DNA of 64,000 bases, from positions 124,001 to 188,000 of the forward strand of contig NZ_SKFH01000002.1 in assembly GCF_004343705.1 (NCBI RefSeq). Reading direction: 5' to 3'. This document shows, piece by piece, positions 17,136-26,225 of the stretch. Position 1 is the first letter of the stretch. Every line of letters begins with the position of its first letter. The translations under genes were made by a program, and so were the position numbers. The notes beneath the pieces are model-generated. The model did not search any database and was not told where the DNA came from. It saw only the letters and a program-made list of their open reading frames with translations. This DNA comes from Flaviaesturariibacter aridisoli. Lineage in GTDB: Bacteria; Bacteroidota; Bacteroidia; Chitinophagales; Chitinophagaceae.

Positions 17136-17689
17136 ACAAGCTTCCGGGCCGAATTCGCATCCTGCTGGCCCTGCTCCTGCTGGCGGCCCTGCCGGCCGGC
17201 GCCCAGACCCGTTCCCAGTTCAGCACTTCCACGGTCACCTTTTTCTCGTCGGCACCGCTGGAGGACATCGAAGCGACCAATAAGAGCAGCAAAGCGGTCG
17301 TGGACTGGGAAAAACGCAGCTTCCTCGTGTCCATCCCGATCAAAGGTTTCGAGTTTCGCTCAGGACTCATGCAGAGTCATTTCAACGAAAATTACCTCGA
17401 GAGCGATAGGTACCCCGACTGTACTTACCGCGGCATTTTTGCCGGCCCGGTAGACCTCACTAAGGACGGCGACTACCCAATCACCACCAGCGGAGAGCTC
17501 ACCCTGCACGGCGTTACCCAAAAACGGGTCATCCCGGCCGTGCTGAAGGTGCGTAATGGCCAGGTAACGGTTTCCAGCAAGTTTCCCATCAAAGTGGCCG
17601 AGCATAAGATCGCGATCCCTAAAATGGTGTTCAAGAAGATCGCCGAAACGGTGGATGTGACCATCAATGCCCAGCTCGTGCGGATGTAA
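17129..17689 (+). CDS. YceI family periplasmic protein
   Basis: The 186-residue protein has a signal peptide (about 1-25) and one YceI lipocalin-like domain. SFLVSIPIKGFEFRSGLMQ, HFNENYLESDRYPDCTYRG and GELTLHGVTQKRVIPA are the diagnostic segments. The YceI fold binds long isoprenoid chains such as polyprenols or quinones. Together with the lipoprotein cytochrome and the barrel protein it may handle a lipid-soluble electron carrier. It overlaps the previous gene and is followed by a strong terminator. Confidence 0.9.
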   Translation: MVNKLPGRIRILLALLLLAALPAGAQTRSQFSTSTVTFFSSAPLEDIEATNKSSKAVVDWEKRSFLVSIPIKGFEFRSGLMQSHFNENYLESDRYPDCTYRGIFAGPVDLTKDGDYPITTSGELTLHGVTQKRVIPAVLKVRNGQVTVSSKFPIKVAEHKIAIPKMVFKKIAETVDVTINAQLVRM

Positions 17690-17702
17690 CCAGGGACGTA
17701 CG

Positions 17703-17736
17703 AAAAAGCCCCCGCCAGTGGCGGGGGCTTTTTTTT
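17703..17736. terminator. Bidirectional terminator after the YceI operon
   Basis: A perfect 9-bp stem GCCCCCGCC/GGCGGGGGC (17708-17716, 17720-17728) with a 3-nt loop, flanked by A5 on the left and T8 on the right. It serves both the YceI operon and the convergent SRPBCC gene. Confidence 0.9.
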
Positions 17737-17752
17737 ATGCGGCGGGAACGCT

Positions 17753-18295
17753 TTAGCGCTGTGCCTCGAGGCGGGTCTTCAGGTTGTTGAGGCCGGTTTG
17801 CAGGTCGTTGCCCACGGCGCCTTTCATGAAAAGGCTCATGAGGTTGATCGGCCAGGCCATATGCGTTTGAAACCTCCAGCGCACTTCGCTGCTGCCGGCG
17901 CTCTTCGGCTCGGCTACCATGGTAGCGGCGGCGTTCGATTCGTAGGGTTTGATGAAATGAATGGTAAAGTCGATGCGGCGGGCGGCGGCGTCGATGCTTT
18001 TGATGGTTTGCTCGCCCTTGCCCACGTCGTCTTTGTCGCTTTCCCACGCCGACACAAAGCCAGGCTGGGCATCGGTGCCGCGGAACTCCTTGCGCATCGC
18101 CGGGTCCATCTGCGCCCACTTGCTGAAGTCGTTCTGGTTCTTTAAATACTTGACGTAGGCAAATACCGAGTCGGCGGGCTTTTCAATGAGCACCGAACGC
18201 TCTACCTGGAACTCTTTCGAAATAAAGGCCGCCGCCACCAGGGCGGTCGCAACCAGCAGCACGACAAACAGCAGGATCCTTTTGATGATACGCAT
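17753..18295 (-). CDS. SRPBCC-family protein with N-terminal membrane segment
   Basis: The start MRIIKRILLF is chosen over an upstream GTG because it opens a single hydrophobic anchor (about 5-25). The 180-residue protein continues with a polyketide-cyclase/START-like SRPBCC domain (VERSVLIEKPADSVFAYVKYLKNQ, WRFQTHMAWPINLMSLFM). This fold makes a deep hydrophobic pocket for lipids or aromatics. The ligand is unknown. It is a single gene between terminators. Confidence 0.75.
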   Translation of the reverse strand: MRIIKRILLFVVLLVATALVAAAFISKEFQVERSVLIEKPADSVFAYVKYLKNQNDFSKWAQMDPAMRKEFRGTDAQPGFVSAWESDKDDVGKGEQTIKSIDAAARRIDFTIHFIKPYESNAAATMVAEPKSAGSSEVRWRFQTHMAWPINLMSLFMKGAVGNDLQTGLNNLKTRLEAQR

Positions 18296-18518
18296 AGCAA
18301 TAAGTTTTGTGGCGCTAGGATACGACATTTTCCGCCTTCCCACTACAAAAGTCGTTCGTCGGCGCACGGACGCCGTTCGTCGGCACACCCGCAGCCCGGC
18401 AGCGGCAAACCGGCGTCTGGATGCGCGGGGGCTGCAGGCGTCTATTTGCGGCCCGGCAGGCCTGCCGGGCGCGGTAGCTTCATTTCGTCAACCGATCGTT
18501 CATCGAAAAACAACACGT

Positions 18519-18866
18519 ATGAAAAGCATGTTCCTCGCCGCCCTCCTGCTGTGCGCATTCCTGCTGCTGGCCCGCCAGGCCGGTGCCCGCAGCCTCCCCG
18601 ACGACCGCCTGCCCCGCTGGGTGCCCACCAAGGGTTATTGGGTGGTGGAAGACAACGTCAACAATCCCGGCAAAGCCGTCGTGTATTTCTATAACCGGCA
18701 AAACGTACTTGTGTACCAGGAAACGGTCACCTGCCGCATCAACCTCGACCGGCGCCGGACGCTGCTGCGCCTCAACCGCGTGCTGGAGCATGCCGTTGCC
18801 GGCTGGGAAAGCCAGGCACCGGTGGCGCTGGAAACAGGATTGCTGGCACAACAGATGGCACGCTAA
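18519..18866 (+). CDS. Small exported protein of unknown function
   Basis: The 115-residue protein starts MKSMFLAALL with a signal peptide (about 1-23). The mature part has a beta-hairpin-like segment (GYWVVEDNVNNPGKAVVYFY, then LVYQETVTCRIN) and a helical C-terminus. I do not recognise a named domain. Codon use is like the neighbours. It is followed by its own terminator and lies upstream of lytS-lytT without obvious linkage. Confidence 0.65.
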   Translation: MKSMFLAALLLCAFLLLARQAGARSLPDDRLPRWVPTKGYWVVEDNVNNPGKAVVYFYNRQNVLVYQETVTCRINLDRRRTLLRLNRVLEHAVAGWESQAPVALETGLLAQQMAR

Positions 18867-18891
18867 CCGATCTCTCCTGAGCTAAACCGAC

Positions 18892-18922
18892 GTTCCGCCT
18901 CTTCTGGGCGGAACTTTTCTTT
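18892..18922 (+). terminator. Terminator after the small exported protein
   Basis: GTTCCGCC (18892-18899) pairs exactly with GGCGGAAC (18907-18914) across a 7-nt loop and is followed by TTTTCTTTTG. Confidence 0.8.
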
Positions 18923-19002
18923 TGTCGACGAAACGGTGCTTTCCGTCTACGATGGCCCGCTGTACCCGGTATCCTACACGGGCAATGGCTACCTTAGCAT
19001 AC

Positions 19003-20142
19003 ATGGAAGCCTACCCTTTCATCTTCAGCAACGAACGACGTACCCGCCTGAAGCGGCACCTCCTCTTCTGGGCCTGCTGGTGGGCGTTCCAAAGCTTCCT
19101 TTATTCCTTCGTGGCCGGCTTCAGTCCATATGCCTACGCCCAGCGCCTCCCGCTCGCGGCCGCCGAAGCGTTTCTTTTCCTGGCCTCGCATATGTTCCTG
19201 GCCTATTCGCTGATGTACGCGGTGGTGCCCCGGCTGCTGCTGAAGGGACGCTATGCCGCCACCGCATTCGCCGTTGCCGGTCTCTTCCTCGCCACAGGCG
19301 CCTTGTCAGCGGCAACCTCGCTCAACATCGTGGTACCGCTGCGGCACTCGGTGTTCGGTAACCCCGATTACGCGCACCCGAACGAAACGCACTTTTTCCT
19401 GGGACTACTGGCGGGGCTCCGCGGGGCCATCACCATCGGCGGCCTTGCTGCCGCCATCAAGCTGATGAAGCACCTCTATGCCAAGGAGCAACGCAACCTG
19501 CAGTTGCAAAAAGAAGCCGGCGAGGCGCAGCTGCAGTTGCTCAAAGCGCAGGTGCACCCCCATTTCCTGTTCAACACGCTGAATAACATTTACGCGCAAA
19601 CGCAAACGACGGCCCCCGAAGCCGCCTCGATGCTGCTGCGACTGTCGGACCTGCTCCGCTTCATGCTTTACGACGGCAATAAGCCGCTGGTGCCGCTCGA
19701 CCGCGAGCTGAAGCTGCTGCAGGATTACATGCACCTGGAGCAACAGCGTTACGGCAACAAGCTCGAACTCAGCATCGACCTGCCCGGCGACACCCGCGGC
19801 CTGCAGATCGCACCGCTGTTGTTGCTCCCGTACGTAGAAAACTGCTTCAAGCACGGTGCCAGCCAGCTGCTCGACCAACCGTGGATCTCGCTGCAGGTGC
19901 GCCTGGACGGCAATTGGATGAAGCTGAAGCTGCTCAACGCCTGCGTAGCCCGTGGTGGCGGACGGCGGGAAGGCATCGGTATGAGCAACGTGGCCCGCCG
20001 CCTGCAGCTGCTGTACCCCGATCGCCATCAACTGACGATCACGGCCGGCGAGGAAGTGTTCATTGTCAACCTGAAACTCGAACTGGAACCCGGCGCACCG
20101 GCGCCGGCCCGCAACCGTATTTCTACTGCACACCATGAATGA
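19003..20142 (+). CDS. Sensor histidine kinase, LytS/YehU type
   Basis: The start at 19003 (MEAYPFIFSN) is chosen because upstream codons are non-coding in character. The 379-residue protein has four membrane segments (about 17-40, 52-79, 85-110, 130-152) and a short coiled coil (about 158-180). The His_kinase domain has QVHPHFLFNTLNNIYAQ with phospho-acceptor His185 or His187, and the ATPase N-box reads LLLPYVENCFKHG. No extracellular sensor domain is present, so the signal is probably sensed in or near the membrane. The stop overlaps the next start by 8 bp. Confidence 0.9.
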   Translation: MEAYPFIFSNERRTRLKRHLLFWACWWAFQSFLYSFVAGFSPYAYAQRLPLAAAEAFLFLASHMFLAYSLMYAVVPRLLLKGRYAATAFAVAGLFLATGALSAATSLNIVVPLRHSVFGNPDYAHPNETHFFLGLLAGLRGAITIGGLAAAIKLMKHLYAKEQRNLQLQKEAGEAQLQLLKAQVHPHFLFNTLNNIYAQTQTTAPEAASMLLRLSDLLRFMLYDGNKPLVPLDRELKLLQDYMHLEQQRYGNKLELSIDLPGDTRGLQIAPLLLLPYVENCFKHGASQLLDQPWISLQVRLDGNWMKLKLLNACVARGGGRREGIGMSNVARRLQLLYPDRHQLTITAGEEVFIVNLKLELEPGAPAPARNRISTAHHE

Positions 20143-20848
20143 ACGCAAGCCCATACGCTGTCTCGTGGTCGACGACGAGCCGCCAGCGCGGGAGGTGCTG
20201 AGCCGCTACATTGCGGCCCTGCCGGCACTTGAACTGCAGGGCACCTGCGCCAACGCTCTCGAGGCGCTCGAACGCCTGCAGACCGAAGGAACCGACCTGC
20301 TGTTCCTCGACATCCACATGCCGCAGCTGAAAGGCAATGAGCTGCTGCGCATCCTGCGCAACCCGCCGCCCGTAATTTTTACCACGGCCCATCCGGAATA
20401 CGCCCTCGAAGGCTACGAGCTCGACATCACCGATTTCCTGCTCAAGCCGGTGCAGTTCGACCGCTTCCTGAAAGCCGTAGGCAAGGTGATCGACGGTACG
20501 CCGGCACCGGAGGCGGCCGCAACGCGGCCTGAGGCCAACACGCCTTTCGTGTACCTGCGCGTAGACCGTAAGATGGTGAAGGTGCCGCTGGCCGACATCT
20601 TTTACGTGGAAAGCATGAAGGATTACGTGAAAGTCACTACCCGCAGCGGCGTGCTGGTAACAAAGCAGTCGATCACCGCCATGGAGGCGATGCTCCCCGA
20701 ATCGGAGTTCCTGCGCACCCACCGCTCCTTCATCGTGTCGAAGGCACAGGTGCGTGCCTATACGCACGAGTTGCTCGACATAGGCAATACCGAAGTGCCC
20801 ATCGGGAAGCTGTACCGGCAGCAGGTGCTCCGGGCCCTCGGCGGTTAG
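20135..20848 (+). CDS. LytTR-family response regulator
   Basis: The 237-residue protein has a receiver domain (about 6-125) with acidic Asp13-Asp14, phospho-acceptor Asp59 in LLFLDIHMPQ and the conserved Lys in DFLLKPVQF. It is followed by a LytTR DNA-binding domain (about 140-235; VPLADIFYVESMKDYVKV, FLRTHRSFIV). It is the cognate partner of the kinase whose gene it overlaps. The pair probably regulates a nearby or dispersed gene set through a direct-repeat LytTR site, which I did not locate. Its 3' end overlaps the convergent murQ end by 4 bp. Confidence 0.93.
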   Translation: MNERKPIRCLVVDDEPPAREVLSRYIAALPALELQGTCANALEALERLQTEGTDLLFLDIHMPQLKGNELLRILRNPPPVIFTTAHPEYALEGYELDITDFLLKPVQFDRFLKAVGKVIDGTPAPEAAATRPEANTPFVYLRVDRKMVKVPLADIFYVESMKDYVKVTTRSGVLVTKQSITAMEAMLPESEFLRTHRSFIVSKAQVRAYTHELLDIGNTEVPIGKLYRQQVLRALGG

Positions 20849-21681
20849 CGCCCGAGCGCGTCGAGCGCTTTCTTTACCGAGCCGTGCTCCAGCAGCAGGT
20901 CGCGGGCCTGGCCGTAGTCGTCGATGCCCGAGCGTTCCATCAGCATTTGCACGCCACGGTCCACAAGCTTGTTGTTGGCCAGCATCATATTTACCATCCG
21001 GTTGTCTTCCACGCGTCCCATCAGGATCATCAGGGTAGTGGAAATCATGTTGAGTACGAGCTTCTGGGCGGTGCCGCTTTTCATGCGGGTGCTGCCCGTC
21101 ACCACTTCGGGGCCCACTACCGCTTCGATCGGGAAGTCGGCGGCGGCGCTGAGCGGAGCGTTGGGGTTGCAGCACAGGCTTCCGGTGAGGATGCCGCGCG
21201 CGCGGCAGGCTTCGAGCGCCCCGATCACGTAGGGCGTGGTGCCGCTGGCGGCAATGCCCAGCACCACGTCTAGCGGCGATACGTGGTAGGATTCGAGGTC
21301 CTTCCAGCCCTGCTCCGCATCGTCTTCAGCTCCTTCCACCGCATTTTGCACAGCGTGCTCGCCGCCGGCTATAACGCCCACCACAAGGCCTTTGGGCACG
21401 CCAAACGTAGGCGGGCATTCGCTTGCGTCGAGAATGCCGAGGCGCCCACTGGTGCCGGCACCGATATAAAACAGGCGGCCGCCGAGCCGCATCTTGTCGG
21501 CGGCAGCTTCCACGAAGGCCGTAATGGACGGCAGCACGCGGGCCACGGCAGCGGGCACTGTTTGGTCTTCCTGGTTGATGAGCGCCAGCAGCTCGGCAGG
21601 CTGACGCTGCTCCAGGTGTCGGTAGGGTGATGCCGACTCGGTTACTTTTTCAAACGTCCCGGAAGGTTGGTTTTTTTTCAT
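20845..21681 (-). CDS. murQ: N-acetylmuramic acid 6-phosphate etherase
   Basis: The 278-residue cytosolic enzyme cleaves the lactyl ether of MurNAc-6-phosphate, giving GlcNAc-6-phosphate and D-lactate, the committed step of wall-sugar catabolism. The SIS domain shows FYIGAGTSGRLGILDASECPP, GIAASGTTPYV and the family signature TGSTRMKSGTAQKLVLNMIS. It lies downstream of a DeoR regulator, susC and susD in the same orientation, separated from susD by a hairpin. No MurNAc kinase (anmK/murK type) is adjacent, so the phosphorylating step must be encoded elsewhere. Confidence 0.96.
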   Translation of the reverse strand: MKKNQPSGTFEKVTESASPYRHLEQRQPAELLALINQEDQTVPAAVARVLPSITAFVEAAADKMRLGGRLFYIGAGTSGRLGILDASECPPTFGVPKGLVVGVIAGGEHAVQNAVEGAEDDAEQGWKDLESYHVSPLDVVLGIAASGTTPYVIGALEACRARGILTGSLCCNPNAPLSAAADFPIEAVVGPEVVTGSTRMKSGTAQKLVLNMISTTLMILMGRVEDNRMVNMMLANNKLVDRGVQMLMERSGIDDYGQARDLLLEHGSVKKALDALGR

Positions 21682-21693
21682 AATGCGGAGGTC

Positions 21694-21707
21694 CCGTATA
21701 AATACGG
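21694..21707. repeat. CCGTA-N4-TACGG palindrome before murQ
   Basis: Exact CCGTATAAATACGG, extended to GTCCCGTATAAATACGGAC, located 12 bp upstream of the murQ ATG on the transcribed side. Its position in a leader makes it a possible operator, but identical-type sites also occur inside genes. Confidence 0.55.
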
Positions 21708-21720
21708 ACGACCCGTAGCA

Positions 21721-21747
21721 AAAAGGGAGCCGGGAAGGCTCCCTTTT
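21721..21747 (-). terminator. Hairpin between susD and murQ
   Basis: AAAAGGGAGCC and GGCTCCCTTTT form an 11-bp perfect stem with a 5-nt loop; on the minus strand the 3' arm continues into five T. It should terminate or attenuate transcription coming from susC-susD before murQ. Confidence 0.8.
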
Positions 21748-21767
21748 GCCGGGTTTGAATGAGGATT

Positions 21768-23066
21768 TTAAAACTGGGGGTCGGGCGGTGTGTTCGGGTT
21801 GTTGTCGCGCTCCTGGAAGGGATACGGCAGGAAGTTGCGCTTGCGTTCGGCCAGGGGGCGGTTGAAGCGGCGCATGTCTTCGAGGCGCAGTCCCGACTGG
21901 GTGAGTTCAATGGCGCGCTGGCGATAGATCTCATCCAGGATGGCCTGCTGCGTGGTCAGGTTTACGGCCGGCAGCTCAGCGCCCACACCGAAGGGGTCTA
22001 CCGAGCGCTGCTTGGTGATCACTTTGTTGAGCTCCGTCAGTGCGCTGTTCAGGTCGGGCGGGTTCATGCGGGCATACGCTTCCGCCTTGATCAGCGTGAT
22101 CTCCCCCGGCAGGTAAATGGGCCAGGAAGTGATGTTCGTGGCCGCAAACCCGGCCGTAGCCGAAATGCTCGTGTTCTGCAGGTAGAACGGCAGGCGCTTA
22201 TCGGCCGGGTCGGCGGGAAGTGAAGCCGGCAGCCCGAGGTAGGGTGTAGCCGCCACCACGTTGTTGGTGGAAGTCACGGTTTCCCAGATCGGGTTCGGGT
22301 TGACGAGCGAGAAGCTGAAGACCGACTTTTTAGTGAGGTCCACCGCGTTGGCCGCGGTAAGGGCCGCCTGGTAGTTGCCCAGCATGAGCGAGTAGCGGGC
22401 TTTCAGCGCCTGGAGCGAGTTGGGCAGGTCGATGCCCGCCGGAAGGTTGGCCAGCACCGCCGCCGAAGGCGCGTTAGCGGTCATCGCCGCCAGTGCCCCG
22501 TCGATCTCGGATAGGATGCTGGTAAGGGCCGCGGCTCGGGTCTGGAAGGATATGCTCTGCCCCGTACCCGTAGGCACCTGTTCCCAGAAAGTGGCCATAT
22601 CACCCACGGCCAGCGCCTTGAACAGGGTGGCGTAGGCAATGAGTCCGCTGCCGTAGTTGCGGTCGCCCAGGTTCCGGGCGCCGGCAATGACATTGTTGGC
22701 GTCGAACACGATCTTGTTGCTCGAGGTCCAGAGCCCGGCGAGCATCGTGTTGGTGGCATCTACGTTGCCGCCGCCCAGCCAGAGCTGGTTTTCGGGAATG
22801 TTGCCCGCGTTGAGAATGCTGTCCTGGCGGGTCAGCAGGCCGTCGATCACCACTTTGTTGTAGAGCGAGGAGGCGCGCCCGGCGGTATACACCCGCTGGA
22901 GGCTGACCGCTACCCCGGTAATGCTCGCCGGCGTGGTAAAGGCCTGCGCCGCGCTGATGGCGGACGGATCGGTGAAATCTTTTTTGCAGGAGGTGCCGCC
23001 GGCCACGACCGTGGCAAGGGCAGCCCCGTAAAGGAATTTATGCAGATTACTTTTCATTGCTTTCAA
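21768..23066 (-). CDS. SusD/RagB-family outer-membrane lipoprotein
   Basis: The 432-residue protein has a lipoprotein signal (GGTSC, Cys27) and a mostly helical, TPR-like body typical of SusD substrate-capping lids (FWEQVPTGTGQSISFQTRAA; C-terminal NLTTQQAILDEIYRQRAIELTQSG... EDMRRFNRPLAE). It forms a pedal-bin importer with the SusC-like porin whose stop is 9 bp upstream. Several SusC/D pairs import glycans or peptides; the ligand here is not readable. Association with murQ suggests a peptidoglycan-derived sugar. Confidence 0.93.
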   Translation of the reverse strand: MKAMKSNLHKFLYGAALATVVAGGTSCKKDFTDPSAISAAQAFTTPASITGVAVSLQRVYTAGRASSLYNKVVIDGLLTRQDSILNAGNIPENQLWLGGGNVDATNTMLAGLWTSSNKIVFDANNVIAGARNLGDRNYGSGLIAYATLFKALAVGDMATFWEQVPTGTGQSISFQTRAAALTSILSEIDGALAAMTANAPSAAVLANLPAGIDLPNSLQALKARYSLMLGNYQAALTAANAVDLTKKSVFSFSLVNPNPIWETVTSTNNVVAATPYLGLPASLPADPADKRLPFYLQNTSISATAGFAATNITSWPIYLPGEITLIKAEAYARMNPPDLNSALTELNKVITKQRSVDPFGVGAELPAVNLTTQQAILDEIYRQRAIELTQSGLRLEDMRRFNRPLAERKRNFLPYPFQERDNNPNTPPDPQF

Positions 23067-23075
23067 GGTTTGTAG

Positions 23076-26000
23076 TTAGAAACGGGCATTTACACCGAAA
23101 CGGTAAGTACGCGGGATCGGCACGGCGCCGAAATCGATGGCGCGCAGGATGGTGCTCTGGCCGGCACCGTTCACTTCGGGATCATAGCCTTTGTAATTGT
23201 CCCACGAAATGAGGTTGCGGCCGCTCAGGCTCAGCGTGAGGTCGTTGAAGAAGCCGACCTTGCCGAAGCTGTAAGAAAGCGCGATCTCACGAAGCTTCAC
23301 GAAGGAGCCGTCGTCGACGCGCCACTCTTCGATGCCGTACACACCGGCGATGTAGCCGCGGGGCAACTGGCCGTTGTGTTCCTGCTCGGCGATGAGGCCG
23401 TTGCCCACCCCCTGGCGCGTACGCCAGTCGGCGTTCCACACATCAACACCCTGAACAGCGTCGAGCTGGATGCGAAGGTTCAGCTTTTTGTAACGTAGCT
23501 CATTAACGAGCGAGCCGGTCCAATCGGGGTTCGGATCGCCGATAACGCGGCGCAGCGGTGTGCTGCCGGCGCCGGTGGTCGGCGGCAGGCCATTGGCGTC
23601 GCGGGCCACAACGTAGCTGGTGGGCGACACCTGCGTGCCACGCTCCATCTGCGGAATGCCGGTGGTGGAATGCACCTGGTTGCCGTTGGCGTCCGTCGCG
23701 AAGAAAGTACCGTAGAAGACGCCTACCGGGTAGCCTTGCAGGAGCGCTACCGGTGCGCCGGCGTTGGTGCTCAGCAGGCTGAACGAGGGGTTGATGTCGA
23801 CCAGCTTGTTACGGTTGCGGTTAAAGATCAGCGTGGCATCCCAGGAAAGGTCCTTGCTGCGTACCGGCGTGCCGCGCAGTACGAGCTCGATGCCTTTGTT
23901 TTCCAGTTCGCCGAAGTTGTCCAGCAGGCTGGAGAAGCCCGTCGACGGCGCTACCACGCGGGGCAGCAGCAGGTCGGTCACGCGCTTGTTGTACCAGTTG
24001 AACGTAAGACCGATGCGGTCTTTGAACAGCGACAGGTCGGTACCGATCTCGAGTTCAGCCTGGCGCTCGGGTTTCACGTCCTCGTTGGCGAGGCGGGCAC
24101 TGCCCGAAAACTGCGAACGTCCCAGGAAAGCACCGCCGGCACCCGAATAGGAATTGAAGCGGGCATAGGGCCCGATGCCGGTGAGGTTACCCGACTGGCC
24201 GTAGGCGGCGCGCAGCTTCAGGGCATTGATCCAGGTGGCACCTTCGCGGATAAAGCGTTCTTCCGAAAGTACATAAGACAGCGCTCCTTTCAGGTAGGTC
24301 TGGTTGCGCTGGCCTTCGCCGAAAACCGAAGATCCGTCCACACGCACCGCGCCTGTTACGAACAGCTTGTTGTACAGGCGGAAATTCTGCTGCAGGTAAA
24401 GGCCGGAGATGGACTGCTCGGTACGCTCGTCGCCCGAAGGCTGCGGCGTACTGGCCAGCGGTACGGTCTGCACAAAGGGCGGCAGGCCGCGGCCGTGCAC
24501 AAGGGCAAAGCGGTTGCGCTCATACTGCACCGAGTAACCGGCCTGCGTGGTGGCGCCGATATTTTTGTTGATGTCCCACGAATAGTTGGCGTTGAGGTCG
24601 TGGTTGATCTGGAAGAACTGGTTATTGGCCACCGAGGTGTAGCCATTCTGCGCGGGGTCGAGCGATACACCGCCCCCGAAGAAGGCCGTGCTCACGTTGT
24701 AGGCAAACGGCGGAATGTAGGTCGTGCCGCCCTGTCCGTAGTTGTCGATACCCAGCGTATAATCCACGGTGAGGTTGCGGATCGGCTTCGTCTTGATACC
24801 GAAGGAAGCCAGCACGCGGTTGGTCTCCTGCTGCTGCTTGATGTCTTCGATCACCGACACGGGGTTCACGCGGCCCCGCTCGCCCACGGCCTTCAGGTTC
24901 CCGTTTACATCGCGCTCGAAGATGTTGTGGAAGTTACCGATGATATTGATCGAGTTCATCGGCGAATAGAACGAGTTGCCATCGGGCTTTTCGTTCGCCT
25001 TGGAATTGATGTAGTTCAGGCCCATCGTCAGGGTCACGTACTTGTTGATCGTCTGGTCAACATTGGCGCGGAAGTTAAAGCGCCGGAAATCCGTGTTCCT
25101 GATGATACCCTGGTTGAAGAAGAAGCCTCCCGAGAGGTAGTACTTCGTCATGTCCGTGCCGCCACTAACCGACACGTTGTTGTCCGTGCCGTAACCTTTA
25201 TGGAAGATGAAATCCTGGTAATCGTAGCGCTGCACGGGCGTGGTGGTAGTGAGCGCCGGCGTCAGGATGTCCTGCGTCTGGGCATCTACCGAGCCGCCGA
25301 ACTTCTGGGGCGACTGGTTCACGCCGACTTTTTTGCGCAGCTCCGACAGCATCACGCTGGTAGAGAAAGACACCTGCGGCTTGCCGGTTTTTCCGCGCTT
25401 GGTGAAGATCTGGATCACGCCCGCGTTAGCGCGCGAGCCGTAGATCGCGGCCGCGGCGGCACCGTTCAGCACCTCGATGCGCTCGATATCATCTGGGTTG
25501 ATATCGCTCATGCGGTTCTGCCCGATGGTGCCCACGAAGCCGGCGCCGTCGTAGTTGTTCTGCGTGTTGGTCACCCGCGTGGTGGCATTGCTCACAATGA
25601 CGCCGTCCACGATGTAGAGCGGCTCGGACGACGAATTGATCGAGGAGATGCCGCGCAGGCGCACGGACATACCACCCGCGGGATCGCCCGAGTTTTGCGA
25701 GATCTGCGCACCGGCCGACTTGCCCTGGAGGGCAGCCAGTACGTTGCCGGTGGCGCCGCGGGTAAGGTCTTTGGCGCCGACGGTACTCACGTAGGAACCG
25801 AGCTGGCGGCGCGTGGTGCCTGCCGACGTACCCGTGACCACCACTTCGTCGAGATTAAGGGCGTCGGGACGCAGAACGGCATTCACCGTATACGTACTGG
25901 TGCCGGCCACGACGTCGAGGCCCGACTCCTGCGCCCGCAGGTTCACACCCGTGAACTGCAGCGTATAGCGCCCCGGCTTCAGGTCGGTTTGCAGGGAGTA

Positions 26001-26201
26001 GTTGCCCTGCACGTCGGTCGCCGCGCCAATGGAAGTTCCGCGCACGGTTACCGTTATACCCGGACGGCGCTCGCCGCGCTCGTCGGTTACCTGGCCGCGG
26101 ATCTGTACCTGTGCCATCCCGGCGAGGGAGGCAGCCATAAGCAGCAGCAGGAGCCCGTGCCGCTTATAGCATGTTTTGTTTGCAAGCAATGAATAAGACA
26201 T
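23076..26201 (-). CDS. SusC/RagA-family TonB-dependent transporter
   Basis: The 1041-residue protein has a signal peptide (about 1-30). A carboxypeptidase-D-like regulatory domain follows (VQIRGQVTDERGERRPGITV...). The TonB plug has DEVVVTGTSAGTTRRQLGSY, GVIQIFTKRGKTG and the SusC-specific PLYIVDGVIV. The rest is a large 22-stranded barrel ending in an aromatic residue (GVNARF). It is the energised outer-membrane channel for the substrate captured by the SusD protein. It starts 24 bp downstream of the DeoR-type regulator gene, suggesting one transcription unit. Confidence 0.96.
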   Translation of the reverse strand: MSYSLLANKTCYKRHGLLLLLMAASLAGMAQVQIRGQVTDERGERRPGITVTVRGTSIGAATDVQGNYSLQTDLKPGRYTLQFTGVNLRAQESGLDVVAGTSTYTVNAVLRPDALNLDEVVVTGTSAGTTRRQLGSYVSTVGAKDLTRGATGNVLAALQGKSAGAQISQNSGDPAGGMSVRLRGISSINSSSEPLYIVDGVIVSNATTRVTNTQNNYDGAGFVGTIGQNRMSDINPDDIERIEVLNGAAAAAIYGSRANAGVIQIFTKRGKTGKPQVSFSTSVMLSELRKKVGVNQSPQKFGGSVDAQTQDILTPALTTTTPVQRYDYQDFIFHKGYGTDNNVSVSGGTDMTKYYLSGGFFFNQGIIRNTDFRRFNFRANVDQTINKYVTLTMGLNYINSKANEKPDGNSFYSPMNSINIIGNFHNIFERDVNGNLKAVGERGRVNPVSVIEDIKQQQETNRVLASFGIKTKPIRNLTVDYTLGIDNYGQGGTTYIPPFAYNVSTAFFGGGVSLDPAQNGYTSVANNQFFQINHDLNANYSWDINKNIGATTQAGYSVQYERNRFALVHGRGLPPFVQTVPLASTPQPSGDERTEQSISGLYLQQNFRLYNKLFVTGAVRVDGSSVFGEGQRNQTYLKGALSYVLSEERFIREGATWINALKLRAAYGQSGNLTGIGPYARFNSYSGAGGAFLGRSQFSGSARLANEDVKPERQAELEIGTDLSLFKDRIGLTFNWYNKRVTDLLLPRVVAPSTGFSSLLDNFGELENKGIELVLRGTPVRSKDLSWDATLIFNRNRNKLVDINPSFSLLSTNAGAPVALLQGYPVGVFYGTFFATDANGNQVHSTTGIPQMERGTQVSPTSYVVARDANGLPPTTGAGSTPLRRVIGDPNPDWTGSLVNELRYKKLNLRIQLDAVQGVDVWNADWRTRQGVGNGLIAEQEHNGQLPRGYIAGVYGIEEWRVDDGSFVKLREIALSYSFGKVGFFNDLTLSLSGRNLISWDNYKGYDPEVNGAGQSTILRAIDFGAVPIPRTYRFGVNARF

Positions 26202-26225
26202 AAGCGTGATTATTGGTTTTATGGA

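Noticed and set aside
20845-20848. Frameshift or fusion at the lytT/murQ end
   Set aside because: The genes are convergent and simply overlap by four bases at their stops; both are full length.
23670-26192. 840-residue open frame on the plus strand opposite susC
   Set aside because: It is the antisense shadow of a GC-rich gene; susC has all family motifs on the other strand and the shadow has no recognisable domain.
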